Assembly (NCBI GenBank): GCA_014208095.1
Contig: JACHMT010000002.1
Span: forward strand, 1,054,001-1,118,000
DNA length: 64,000 bases
Direction: 5' to 3'
Source: Actinospineispora eucalypti
Lineage (GTDB): Bacteria > Actinomycetota > Actinomycetes > Mycobacteriales > Pseudonocardiaceae
This document shows, one piece after another, positions 8,495 through 15,961 of the stretch (position 1 is the first letter of the stretch; each line of letters begins with the position of its first letter). The position numbers and the translations under genes were made by a program. The notes below the pieces were generated by a model. That model ran no database searches. It saw only the letters and a list, made by a program, of their open reading frames with translations, and was not told the DNA's origin.

Positions 8495-9376
8495 ATGGTG
8501 TTTCGGGTACAGCCGCACGTCAGGTTGCACGAGTGGGTCGCCGAGGAGCTCGATCTGTTCCGGGCGGAGGGCCTGGACTACGAGTTCCAGGCCGACGGGT
8601 TCGCCGGCGGCACCGCGGCGACGGTGGCCTCCGCTTCCAGTGCGCCCCTACAGGTGCGTAGCGGGGCTTTCGAGGACATGGCGGCCGGCCGCGAGTCGGA
8701 CGTGTCGTGCGCCTGCCACTGGGCGGTGAACGCGGCTTCGTCCAGTTTGCACGGGAAGATGTACGGCAGCGCCTACTCGGTGTGCCCCTCGTCGATCTTC
8801 GTGGCCGCCGACTCGCCCTACCGGGAGCCGGCCGACCTGGCCGGCGTCGAGGTCGGCGTCGGCTACCACTCCGGCAGCCACTACTCCGCGCTGCAGGCGC
8901 TCGAGCCGTTCCTGCGCCGGGAGCAGATCAGGCTCGGGTTCATCGGCCGGCCGTTCGACCGGGCCCGGCAGCTGCTCGCCGGGACGGTGCCGGCGGTCAA
9001 CGTCTGGGGCGCCCCGGCCTACCTGCTCGAGCAGCTGGGCTACCGCAAGCTGGTGGACACCACCTTCGTCATGGGCTACCTGCTCTCCGAGCGGGCCGAG
9101 CCGGCCGACGTGCGGCGGTACTTCCGGGCGCTGCGGCGCGCGCAGCGGGAGATCGACCTCGAGCCGCACCGCCACACCCGGCACTGGGCCCGGGAGATGC
9201 CGGCCGACCTGCTGAAGCTGGTCGACGTGCGGCGGTTCGGCCCGGGCGAACGGGTGGTCGACGCGCCGTACACCCGGGACATGTTCGAGCGGACCCAGGG
9301 CTGGATGCGGGAGTGGGACCTGCTCGACGGCACGGGGCGGTCGCTGGCACGCTACGAGGAGTCCGTGCTGAGCTGA
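8495..9376 (+). CDS. Periplasmic-binding-fold (SsuA/THI5-like) protein without a signal peptide
   Basis: A 293-residue protein with the two-domain periplasmic-binding type II pattern (SPYREPADLAGVEVGVGYHS resembles the SsuA/THI5 hinge region). It has no signal peptide, lipobox or membrane segment, and no ABC transporter genes are nearby, so it should be cytoplasmic. Within this fold, cytoplasmic members are enzymes, such as 4,5-dihydroxyphthalate decarboxylase and yeast THI5. A CACHW motif lies in the first third (SDVSCACHWAVNAA), and many histidines follow. The start follows a strong GGGAGGAG site. It is 12 bases upstream of a LysR gene, so regulator and protein probably share a transcript. 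The function is not known. Confidence 0.8.
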   Translation: MVFRVQPHVRLHEWVAEELDLFRAEGLDYEFQADGFAGGTAATVASASSAPLQVRSGAFEDMAAGRESDVSCACHWAVNAASSSLHGKMYGSAYSVCPSSIFVAADSPYREPADLAGVEVGVGYHSGSHYSALQALEPFLRREQIRLGFIGRPFDRARQLLAGTVPAVNVWGAPAYLLEQLGYRKLVDTTFVMGYLLSERAEPADVRRYFRALRRAQREIDLEPHRHTRHWAREMPADLLKLVDVRRFGPGERVVDAPYTRDMFERTQGWMREWDLLDGTGRSLARYEESVLS

Positions 9377-9388
9377 GCGGGTGGTGCG

Positions 9389-10285
9389 GTGGGTCTGGAC
9401 CTCTTCAAGCTGCGGGTCTTCGTCACCGTCGTGGACCGCCGGGGCTACTCCGCGGCCGCCGACCACCTGGGGCTGAGCCAGGGCACGGTGTCCTTCCACG
9501 TGCACGGGCTGGAGCGGCAGCTGGGCACTCCGCTGGTGCGCTACGAGCACCGGGAGATCCGGCTCACCCCGGCCGGCGAACAGGTCTACCGCCGGGCCGT
9601 GCGGATGCTGCGCGACGAGCGACAGCTGCTGCGCAGCATCCGCACCGGCCACGAGGGCCAGGTCTCACTGGGCGCGAGCATCGCGTTCGAGCAGCCGTTC
9701 TTCTTCGAGCAGGTGCTGGTGCCGTACCGGCAGGCGCGACCCGGGGTGCTGGCCTCGGTGCGGTTCGGCCCGAGCGTCGGACTGGCCGAGCAGGTGCTGG
9801 ACCACGGGCTCGACCTGGCCTACGCAATCGGTTGGCAGGTGCCGGGCGGGGTGCGCTTCGAGGCGCTGCACGATGCCGAGTACGTCCTCGTGGTCGCCCG
9901 CTCGCACCCGCTCGCCTCGGCGGAGAAGGTGACCGTGGAGGCCGTCTCCCGGGCCGGGCTGATCACCGCGCCGCTGAACGACGTGGAGTGGGTGCACTAC
10001 GAGAACGTGCTGCGCGAGCTGGGCCTCCGCGCGTCCGACGTCCGGCTGGAGGTGGACGGCATGCAGGCCAGGGTGCTCGCCGCCCGCGCCGGGATGGGCG
10101 TGCTCGGCATGTTCCGCCCGCCCTATGCCCGGCTGGACGACGACGCGCTGTGCCGGCTGGACCTGGGCCGATCGGCGCCGGTGGTCCGGGTCGGCCTGCT
10201 GCACCGCCGCGCCGAGCGCCCCTCCCCCGCCGTCCGTGACCTGGCCGACCGAATCCGCCAGCTGGCCCGGGCCGGTTCGTCCTGA
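9389..10285 (+). CDS. LysR-family transcriptional regulator
   Basis: A 298-residue LysR regulator. The winged helix-turn-helix covers about residues 3-62 (DLFKLRVFVTVVDRRGYSAA, then AADHLGLSQGTVSFHVHGLE), followed by the periplasmic-binding-like effector domain from about residue 90. The GTG start is 12 bases after the preceding stop, so the two genes form a unit transcribed in the same direction, which is unusual because LysR genes are usually divergent from their targets. It may sense the same small molecule as the upstream protein. The effector is unknown. Confidence 0.9.
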   Translation: MGLDLFKLRVFVTVVDRRGYSAAADHLGLSQGTVSFHVHGLERQLGTPLVRYEHREIRLTPAGEQVYRRAVRMLRDERQLLRSIRTGHEGQVSLGASIAFEQPFFFEQVLVPYRQARPGVLASVRFGPSVGLAEQVLDHGLDLAYAIGWQVPGGVRFEALHDAEYVLVVARSHPLASAEKVTVEAVSRAGLITAPLNDVEWVHYENVLRELGLRASDVRLEVDGMQARVLAARAGMGVLGMFRPPYARLDDDALCRLDLGRSAPVVRVGLLHRRAERPSPAVRDLADRIRQLARAGSS

Positions 10286-10606
10286 GTCTGTGCCGGTGCG
10301 GTTGTCTAAACGGCCCGCTTGGACGGGCGCGGCGTTGTTGGTCTGCCGCCCCCTTGGTGCCACCGGCTCCGTTCGGCTCCGGCGGCCTCGAGATCTACCT
10401 GAGCGGGCTACGCCCGTGATCGGAACCCCGGCTAGGTAGATCTCGACGCGTGATCATGTATCGAGCCTGGACGAGGACGCATCGGCAACCGGACGGAAGG
10501 TGCCCGGCCGAGCCGCGACAGACCGCCCAACCGCGGCCGTCCAAGCCGGTCTTTCAAGACCACAACCCCGAGTCGAGCGCGGGCACCGAACCATCGGTCC
10601 GGGGAA
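10286..10606. other. Intergenic region between convergent genes
   Basis: No convincing gene. Apart from the 57-base hairpin at 10389-10445, nothing with a clear function was seen. Short open frames here lack ribosome sites and family-like sequence. Confidence 0.5.
10389..10445. repeat. Long-range inverted repeat between convergent genes
   Basis: CGAGATCTACCT (10389-10400) is repeated exactly as its reverse complement at 10434-10445, with a 33-base loop. The loop carries its own CGGGC/GCCCG stem (about 10404-10416). It lies between the LysR gene and the oppositely oriented acyl-CoA dehydrogenase gene, so a bidirectional terminator is likely. The BglII-like AGATCT core at each arm and the branched loop also fit a small mobile repeat. 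Confidence 0.5.
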
Positions 10607-11749
10607 CTAAACCTGGTCGGCCAGTTCGCGGCCGATCAGTTCCTTCATGATCTCCGTGGTGCCGGCGTAGATCGTCTGCACCCGGGAGTCGATGAACGCC
10701 CGGGCCACCGGGTACTCCAGCATGTAGCCGTACCCGCCGTGCAGCTGCACGCACCGGTCGACGACGCGTTTCTGCAGCTCACTGACCCACCACTTGCTCT
10801 TGGCCGCGTCGGTGGCGGTCAGCTCGCCGGCGTTGTAGGCCAGCACCTGCTTGTCCAGGTAGGCCTGCGCGACGTCCAGCTCGGTGGCCATCTCGGCCAG
10901 CTCGAAGCGTGTGTGCTGGAAGTCGCCGATCCGGCTGCCGAAGGCGGTGCGCTCGAAGCAGTACCGGCGGGTCAGCTCGAACACCGCGCGCGCTCCCGTG
11001 TATGCGCTGGCCACCACGCCCAGCCGCTCGCGGGGCAGGTGAGCCATCAGGTAGCGCAGCCCGTCGCCGGGGTTGCCGAGCACGTTCGCCGCCGGCACCG
11101 CGACGTCGTCGAAGAACAGCTCGGCGGTGTCCTGCGCGTGCAGCCCGACCTTGTCCAGCTTGCGTCCCCGGGCGAAGCCGGGCATGCCGGCCTCCACCAC
11201 GAACAGCCCGAAACCCCGCTCGCCGGTGCGCGCGGCGACCACCACCAGGTCGGCCGAGATGCCGCTGGAGATGAACGTCTTCTGGCCGGTCAGCCGCCAG
11301 CCGTCGCCGTCCGGCACCGCCACGGTCTGCATGCCGCGCAGGTCACTGCCGGTGCCGGGCTCGGTCATGGCCAGCGCGCCGATCACCTCGCCGTTGGTGA
11401 ACCCGGGCAGCCAGCGGGCGTGCTGCTCGTCGTCGCCGAGGTCGATCAGGTAGTGCAGCACCAGGTCGTCCTGCAGGCCGAAGGTCATGTTCAGCGAGGT
11501 GGCGCCGGCGTCGGACAGCTCCTCGTTGACCACCAGCCGGTACCGGTAGTCGGTCTCCCCACCGCCACCGAACCGCTCCGGGATCTCCAGGCCGTACATG
11601 CCCTGCTTGGCCGCCTCGGCCAGGGTGGCGCGGTCGATCATGCGCTGCTGGTCCCAGCGCTCCAGGTTCGGCACCACCTCCCGGCGCACAAACTCCCGCA
11701 CCGACTCGCGGTACCGCTCGTGATCAGCCTCGTACAACCCACGCCGCAT
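10607..11749 (-). CDS. Acyl-CoA dehydrogenase, long-chain/isovaleryl-type active site
   Basis: A 380-residue FAD-dependent acyl-CoA dehydrogenase catalysing alpha-beta dehydrogenation of an acyl-CoA in beta-oxidation. The motifs AMTEPGTGSDL and GQKTFISSG (FAD and substrate contacts) and QLHGGYGYM are present. The loop that carries the catalytic Glu in medium-chain enzymes (YEGT) reads YAGTTEIMKELI here; instead a glutamate is found in AVFELTRRYCFER, near residue 258, the position used by long-chain and isovaleryl-CoA dehydrogenases. The ATG at 11749 matches the family start (MRRGLYEADHERYR); a GTG two codons earlier is possible. No ribosome site is visible, so translation may be leaderless. 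It stands alone. Confidence 0.92.
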   Translation of the reverse strand: MRRGLYEADHERYRESVREFVRREVVPNLERWDQQRMIDRATLAEAAKQGMYGLEIPERFGGGGETDYRYRLVVNEELSDAGATSLNMTFGLQDDLVLHYLIDLGDDEQHARWLPGFTNGEVIGALAMTEPGTGSDLRGMQTVAVPDGDGWRLTGQKTFISSGISADLVVVAARTGERGFGLFVVEAGMPGFARGRKLDKVGLHAQDTAELFFDDVAVPAANVLGNPGDGLRYLMAHLPRERLGVVASAYTGARAVFELTRRYCFERTAFGSRIGDFQHTRFELAEMATELDVAQAYLDKQVLAYNAGELTATDAAKSKWWVSELQKRVVDRCVQLHGGYGYMLEYPVARAFIDSRVQTIYAGTTEIMKELIGRELADQV

Positions 11750-11872
11750 GCCCACGAATCTAACATGAATTCAAATCACCTCTCACGCCGTCCGCGAGTC
11801 GGCGATCCCAGCACAGTGATTCCAGAGTTGGTCACCTGACTGTGACCACCGATTTTCGCCGGTGAGGCGATG

Positions 11873-12619
11873 TCAGGGGCAACGCCCACCAGACGGGGTG
11901 GGGTCGGCCTCGCGCGGACGCCGATGGACGGCGCAGACGAACGGGCCGGCCGGGACGAGCGCGAATCCGTGAGCGCGCAGTATTCGCGCGATCTCGGCCG
12001 GCGGAGTGACTCGGCGGATGATCGTGTCGCTTGCGGCGGACCCGTCTGGGAACGACCAATCTCGATGGGTGGTGTGTAGTTTGCTGTCCGCGTCCCAGGC
12101 CCCGGCTACGGAGACTTGAGCGTCTGCGTCGTCGATGCGGCAGGTTGAGTGCATGACTTCCCCACTCGGCGGCGGCGCGGTTAGCGTGTTGATGATCAGC
12201 AGTGTGTTCGCGTGGGCGTGCGCGGCGAACGTTTCCGCCGCCGCCTGTAGCTCGGCGTCGGTGTGCAGGTAGGCGAGGCTGTTTCCGAGGCAAGTGATCA
12301 GGTCGAACTTGCGGCCCAGCCGGACCGTGCGCATGTCACCGAGGCGGATGTTCAGATCCGGGCGGACCAGCTGGGCATACGTGACGAGCTCGGGTTGGAA
12401 CTCGATTCCGGTGCCGTCCCACCCGTAGTGCACACGGAAGATGTCCAGGTCGCGGCCGGTGCCACACCCCAGGTCGAGGACCGACGCCACGGGCCCGGCC
12501 AGTTCCGCGACCGCGCTTGCGACCTGGGCGGCCTGTTCGTCGCCGGTGGTGAGTTGGTCGTACAGGTCGGGGCGCCGGTACATGAGGTTGGCCCGGGCCA
12601 AGGTGGCGGGGTCGGTCAC
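11873..12619 (-). CDS. Class I SAM-dependent methyltransferase of the peptide locus
   Basis: A 248-residue Rossmann-fold methyltransferase. Motif I is VLDLGCGTGRDLDIF (GCGTG at 51-55), motif II GTGIEFQPE, and the acidic LGDMRTV follows, then LITCLGNSLAYLHT as motif IV. The order resembles the sugar N-methyltransferase/class I group, but the acceptor cannot be assigned. The GTG start overlaps the stop of the asparagine-synthetase-like gene by four bases, so the two enzymes are translationally coupled and probably act on the same molecule. I infer a methylated, amide- or lactam-bearing peptide product. Base composition is lower in G+C than in the flanking catabolic genes. Confidence 0.87.
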   Translation of the reverse strand: MTDPATLARANLMYRRPDLYDQLTTGDEQAAQVASAVAELAGPVASVLDLGCGTGRDLDIFRVHYGWDGTGIEFQPELVTYAQLVRPDLNIRLGDMRTVRLGRKFDLITCLGNSLAYLHTDAELQAAAETFAAHAHANTLLIINTLTAPPPSGEVMHSTCRIDDADAQVSVAGAWDADSKLHTTHRDWSFPDGSAASDTIIRRVTPPAEIARILRAHGFALVPAGPFVCAVHRRPREADPTPSGGRCP

Positions 12620-14103
12620 AGCTTTGTCCCTGTTCTCTCGGACACGGTCATGCTTCTCAGGCCGAGTTCAACCGCCAAGGTGTCATAGAGCAGCGGTGGC
12701 AGCGGCTGGCCTCGGTCGGCCAGGTCCAACACCTCGGCTAGGCCGTAGGGGTTGACGTATCCGAGGTCAACCAGGATCGACTCTTTGAGCATCCCGGCGA
12801 CCAACCGCGGCGCGTGTCGGGCGAGCGCGAGGGCCATGCTCGGGCCGAACGATTCGGGTCGCTCGGGGTGCGTGACAGCCGGACCAAATCCGGCACGGGC
12901 AAGCCGCTGTCTGAACAGGTCCTTGTTGTTGCGCAGCGGAACGGGCAGAGATTCGCCGAGTTGGAGCATGTCCGGCTGGGCCAGCGGTGCGACCGGCCAC
13001 AACCCCGCTCGAAGGTAGTTCGGATGACGCGCCGCCGCCATCAACGTAGGCACCGCTACCGCGGACGAGGGCGCGACGTTGGTTTCCAGCTCATTTAGGC
13101 CCCTTCGGACACGCGGGCCCAACCACCCAGGTAAGGCAGGCAGCGGCGGCGGGGCGTCACGCTCAGCGAGCCGCAAGGCGAGCATCTCGTCACCACCAAA
13201 CCCGGTCAAGATCGTGTGGACTCCATGGCTGACGGCTTTACGGCGCATTGCGTCGAAAGCTTCCCAGTACACCTCCCCGTCGCCGTCGTGGGCGACGTGC
13301 AGCCGCGAACCGTCGAGGTCGAACGGCAAGTGGTCGCGAACCGGCACCGCGTAATCGCGGAATTCGAGTTTGTCGGCCAGGTTCATGCGACGCAGGACTT
13401 GCGCTTTCCCGTCCACACCGTCTATGAGAACTCCGAACGAGCAGATCTGGCTTTCGCCGCAGCTGGCCATGCTGAGGGCGACGTTCGCCGAATCTAGGCC
13501 GCCGGAAAGTTCGACTCCAACGCCTTGAGCGTTTGCATCGAAGATCGGTTGGACGATTTTATTTAGGCGATGGCGAAATTCGCTGACGGGATCCGCATCG
13601 CTAGCCAGGTGACGCGCTTTCAGCACGTGTAGCGCATCTGGCGGGTAGCGGAGGTTAATGCCAGCCTCGGTGAATGTTGCGACCGTTGGCTCGGTAATTC
13701 GGTGGATTTCCGAAAAAAGAGTGTCTGTGCTATAGCGGTGGCGTCGGCTCAGCAATCTGGCCACCACACGGTCAACCATGCGCTCCGACGAGGCGAACTC
13801 GGATAGGTCCGCCACATCCCAGGAACCATGAAGCTCGTCGCCCTTGCACGCGACGTAGACCGGTGCGATCCCTAGCGGGCCGGCCACGACGTGCACCCGT
13901 CCTCGCCGGATTTCGACACTCAGCGTGTCGCCATTGGGACGCCGCTCCGAAATAGTGAACCGCACGCCCCCGTCAGCCGTCGGGGTTAGCGAGTGAGCGA
14001 GCATGGGATGAATAAGGGGTTCTATGAAGCTCTCGCCGCACCAGTAGCCCCCGCGCCATATCCAGTCGCACGCGCGCATTGTGTCGGCAAGTCGCACCCT
14101 CAT
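12616..14103 (-). CDS. Asparagine-synthetase-like ATP-dependent amide/lactam-forming enzyme
   Basis: A 495-residue member of the asparagine synthetase superfamily. The C-terminal part has the ATP pyrophosphatase loop ELSGGLDSA (SGGLDS at 200-205) and TGFGGDEM (300-307). The N-terminal 150 residues keep the scaffold of the glutaminase domain (AGPLGIAPVYVA, TLFSEIHRI) but start MRVRLADT, without the catalytic Cys at position 2. Glutamine hydrolysis is therefore unlikely, as in lasso-peptide cyclases and beta-lactam synthetases, which use the fold to activate a carboxylate and form an amide with an internal amine. A GTG at 14112 is an alternative start. It follows a small peptide gene and overlaps a methyltransferase. 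No lasso B-protein or protease is nearby. Confidence 0.85.
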   Translation of the reverse strand: MRVRLADTMRACDWIWRGGYWCGESFIEPLIHPMLAHSLTPTADGGVRFTISERRPNGDTLSVEIRRGRVHVVAGPLGIAPVYVACKGDELHGSWDVADLSEFASSERMVDRVVARLLSRRHRYSTDTLFSEIHRITEPTVATFTEAGINLRYPPDALHVLKARHLASDADPVSEFRHRLNKIVQPIFDANAQGVGVELSGGLDSANVALSMASCGESQICSFGVLIDGVDGKAQVLRRMNLADKLEFRDYAVPVRDHLPFDLDGSRLHVAHDGDGEVYWEAFDAMRRKAVSHGVHTILTGFGGDEMLALRLAERDAPPPLPALPGWLGPRVRRGLNELETNVAPSSAVAVPTLMAAARHPNYLRAGLWPVAPLAQPDMLQLGESLPVPLRNNKDLFRQRLARAGFGPAVTHPERPESFGPSMALALARHAPRLVAGMLKESILVDLGYVNPYGLAEVLDLADRGQPLPPLLYDTLAVELGLRSMTVSERTGTKL

Positions 14104-14158
14104 GCGGAGCACGGATCACACCCACTTCTCTCATGATCTGATGCCAGGAGGAAACGAT

Positions 14159-14190
14159 GGGGCGCCAGCAAGACAGCCCACTGGCGCCCC
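14159..14190 (-). terminator. Hairpin between the peptide gene and its enzymes
   Basis: GGGGCGCCAG (14159-14168) and CTGGCGCCCC (14181-14190) form a 10-bp stem, extendable by an A-T pair, with a 12-base loop. On the minus strand it starts 8 bases after the peptide stop codon. There is no good U-run, so it probably acts as a partial terminator or mRNA stabiliser, letting the peptide be made in excess over the enzymes, as is common in RiPP operons. Confidence 0.6.
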
Positions 14191-14198
14191 ACCCATAT

Positions 14199-14324
14199 CT
14201 ACGAATCCGTGTTGCAGTGATCGCCCTGCGCATCGCCGTGACCCGGCATCTTGCGGACGTACTCATCCCCGCGAACAGGGATACCGGTCACAGCGTCATC
14301 ATCAAACAGCGCCGGTTCATTCAT
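14199..14324 (-). CDS. Candidate 41-residue precursor peptide
   Basis: A short gene found by reading the minus strand upstream of the asparagine-synthetase-like gene. The ATG follows AAAGGGGGTGAGCTAG, the best ribosome site in the island. The peptide starts MNEPALFDDDAVTGIPVRGD and ends in GHGDAQGDHCNTDS; the first part is acidic (leader-like) and the last part is rich in Gly, Asp and His with a single Cys. A hairpin follows at once, then the modifying enzymes in the same direction. This arrangement is typical of ribosomally made, post-translationally modified peptides. I know no family for the sequence. It could also be an upstream regulatory peptide. Confidence 0.6.
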   Translation of the reverse strand: MNEPALFDDDAVTGIPVRGDEYVRKMPGHGDAQGDHCNTDS

Positions 14325-14674
14325 CTAGCTCACCCCCTTTCGCTGTACTCGACTCCGCCGCAGCGTTCGCCATCCGCGCACGACAGCGAGAATGAAACCC
14401 AATTCGAGGTCAAGTTCTTGATGCCAGCGGGGGCACCTACTGCGCCTCGCTGGTATTTGCGACTGGCCTGCCGGAATAGAGATATGACCAGTCACGACAA
14501 GCAGTGGGTGCGACGACGCGACTTGCGGCGGAGCCGTCCAAATGCCGGCCGGCGTGTGAACCGACATCGTCCTCACCCCCGGTCATCGCTCACTTGCTCT
14601 GACCAGAAGCTATGTGTGCTACTCGCGAGTAATCCGAACTGTCGGTTCGGACCGCATGGCGGTTCGGGGTTCTG
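14325..14674. other. Leader/promoter region of the candidate peptide locus
   Basis: No further gene is convincing here. On the minus strand a TTGACC hexamer (14408-14413) could be a -35 element for the peptide operon, but no good -10 follows at the right spacing. TGACTGGTCA-like sequence (near 14485-14495) is a short palindrome. The region separates the peptide gene from the 3' end of the XRE regulator gene, which reads in the same direction. Confidence 0.35.
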
Positions 14675-15883
14675 CTAGACGGGCAAACCAATGCGGAGGG
14701 CGAGCTGTGATGCCTCTGCCGCTACGTGGCGGCGCCCGCGTTGCGCGACGTTGCGCAGCACCGCATGTGCCGCGGGCCTGTACTGGATGTCCTCGGGCGC
14801 CTCGCGCTCTGCCGCGGTCAGCAGCGTGAGCGCACTCGCGAAGTCACGGCGCTGTGCGTGGCCCTTGGCCTGGTCGACCAGGAAAGCCACACGACGCTCA
14901 ATCGAGGGCGACTGGCCATGGTCGACTCGCTCGGCAAGCCGCAATCCCTCGGACGCCTCGCCTGACTCAAATTCAATGCTCACCGCGTACATCGCGACGT
15001 TCGTCGGGCCAAATGCGGTCCACATGGTGTTCCGCTCACCGGTTCGGTCGGCGAGGGGAACAACCTTGCGCAGACGGTCTCGGGCCGTCCAGGCGTCGCC
15101 ATTGCGGGCCGCCGCGATGGCGCCCATGAGTATGACCGCCCCGTACATGGCGGCCGCGTCGGTCGAGCCGGTGGCCAGTGACGGCTCAAGGCGTTCCGCC
15201 GCCTTCATGGCCACAGCTTCGGCCGCCTCTGGCTCCTCGTCGGACAGCAGAACTTGAGTCATGTTCCACTGCGCGGCGGCCAGCCGGACGGGGTCATCTG
15301 CCGCCTCGGCGCAGCGCAGCGCACGGTCGGCGGCGAGTAGGGACAGGTCAACGCGCCCGATGCGCTTAGTAACCGTGCGGAGCAATCCGTACAGGTCAGC
15401 CGCGCATCCGAGGGTTGGCCGGCGGGAAGTCGTGTGTTGCTCCGAACTGGCGCGTACCGCGTGCTCTGCATCCGCAATGAGCCCCGGCAGGCGTTCGGTG
15501 AGCCGGCTATAGCGGTGCGGAGACGTCTGCCATGTTGACCATGCGTCGTCGATTCGACGGCGTAGTACGGACAGCGCGGGAGGCGCGTCGATGGGCGCCC
15601 CGGGGTTGGTCAGCGCCTGGTAGATCGCGTCACCGGCAGCGGTCTTGATCCGGGTGTTCTCGGTCGCGGCTCGGTTGCCCAGCAGCTCGCCGGGCGACAC
15701 CCGTAGCACGTCGGCCAACTGGGCAAGGACGGCAATGGTCGGGACCTTCTGGCCGCGTTCGATTAGACGCAGGTAGTCGGGAGTGATCCCCGCCAGGCCC
15801 GCAACGACTGCTTTACTGCGCCGCGCGGCGGTCCGATAGAACTGGACTCGCTCCCCGATCGACCGCGCCAAGGCGTCGTCCAT
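14675..15883 (-). CDS. XRE-family regulator with TPR-like C-terminal domain
   Basis: A 402-residue protein. The N-terminal Cro/CI helix-turn-helix covers about residues 8-66 (SKAVVAGLAGITPDYLRLIE, then GQKVPTIAVLAQLADVLRVS). The remaining 330 residues are alanine- and leucine-rich helices with a tetratricopeptide pattern, as in actinobacterial cytoplasmic sensors that bind small peptides or metabolites. The start at 15883 follows GGGGACTC and gives the usual XRE N-terminus; the longer frame would run across the divergent HAD promoter. It reads toward the peptide gene and probably controls the locus. Peptide sensing by such TPR regulators is known in Gram-positive bacteria; here it is inference. 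Confidence 0.85.
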   Translation of the reverse strand: MDDALARSIGERVQFYRTAARRSKAVVAGLAGITPDYLRLIERGQKVPTIAVLAQLADVLRVSPGELLGNRAATENTRIKTAAGDAIYQALTNPGAPIDAPPALSVLRRRIDDAWSTWQTSPHRYSRLTERLPGLIADAEHAVRASSEQHTTSRRPTLGCAADLYGLLRTVTKRIGRVDLSLLAADRALRCAEAADDPVRLAAAQWNMTQVLLSDEEPEAAEAVAMKAAERLEPSLATGSTDAAAMYGAVILMGAIAAARNGDAWTARDRLRKVVPLADRTGERNTMWTAFGPTNVAMYAVSIEFESGEASEGLRLAERVDHGQSPSIERRVAFLVDQAKGHAQRRDFASALTLLTAAEREAPEDIQYRPAAHAVLRNVAQRGRRHVAAEASQLALRIGLPV

Positions 15884-15946
15884 GAGTCCCCGTTCTGCGC
15901 TGGCGGCCCCGGCTAGCTCCACACCGCGTGGTTGATCATGATAGAT

Positions 15947-15957
15947 GGCAGACTGCC
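15947..15957. promoter_or_regulatory. Short palindrome between XRE and HAD starts
   Basis: GGCAG-A-CTGCC is a perfect 11-base inverted repeat 4 bases upstream of the HAD start codon. It lies in the only shared promoter region of the divergent XRE and HAD genes and is a candidate XRE operator. Confidence 0.35.
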
Positions 15958-15961
15958 TGTC

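Noticed and set aside
13973..14266. Minus-strand frame of 97 codons overlapping the start of the asparagine-synthetase-like gene and the peptide gene
   Set aside because: No ribosome site, composition of a shadow frame, and it crosses the hairpin; the 41-codon frame beside it has a strong site.
11873..14324. Naming the locus a lasso-peptide cluster
   Set aside because: No lasso B protein (RRE or protease), no Thr at -2 before the likely Gly core, and no transporter. Only the cyclase-like enzyme fits.
14325..14576. Minus-strand frame upstream of the peptide gene
   Set aside because: No ribosome site at its start, Trp/Arg-rich sequence without family resemblance; more likely the leader region.
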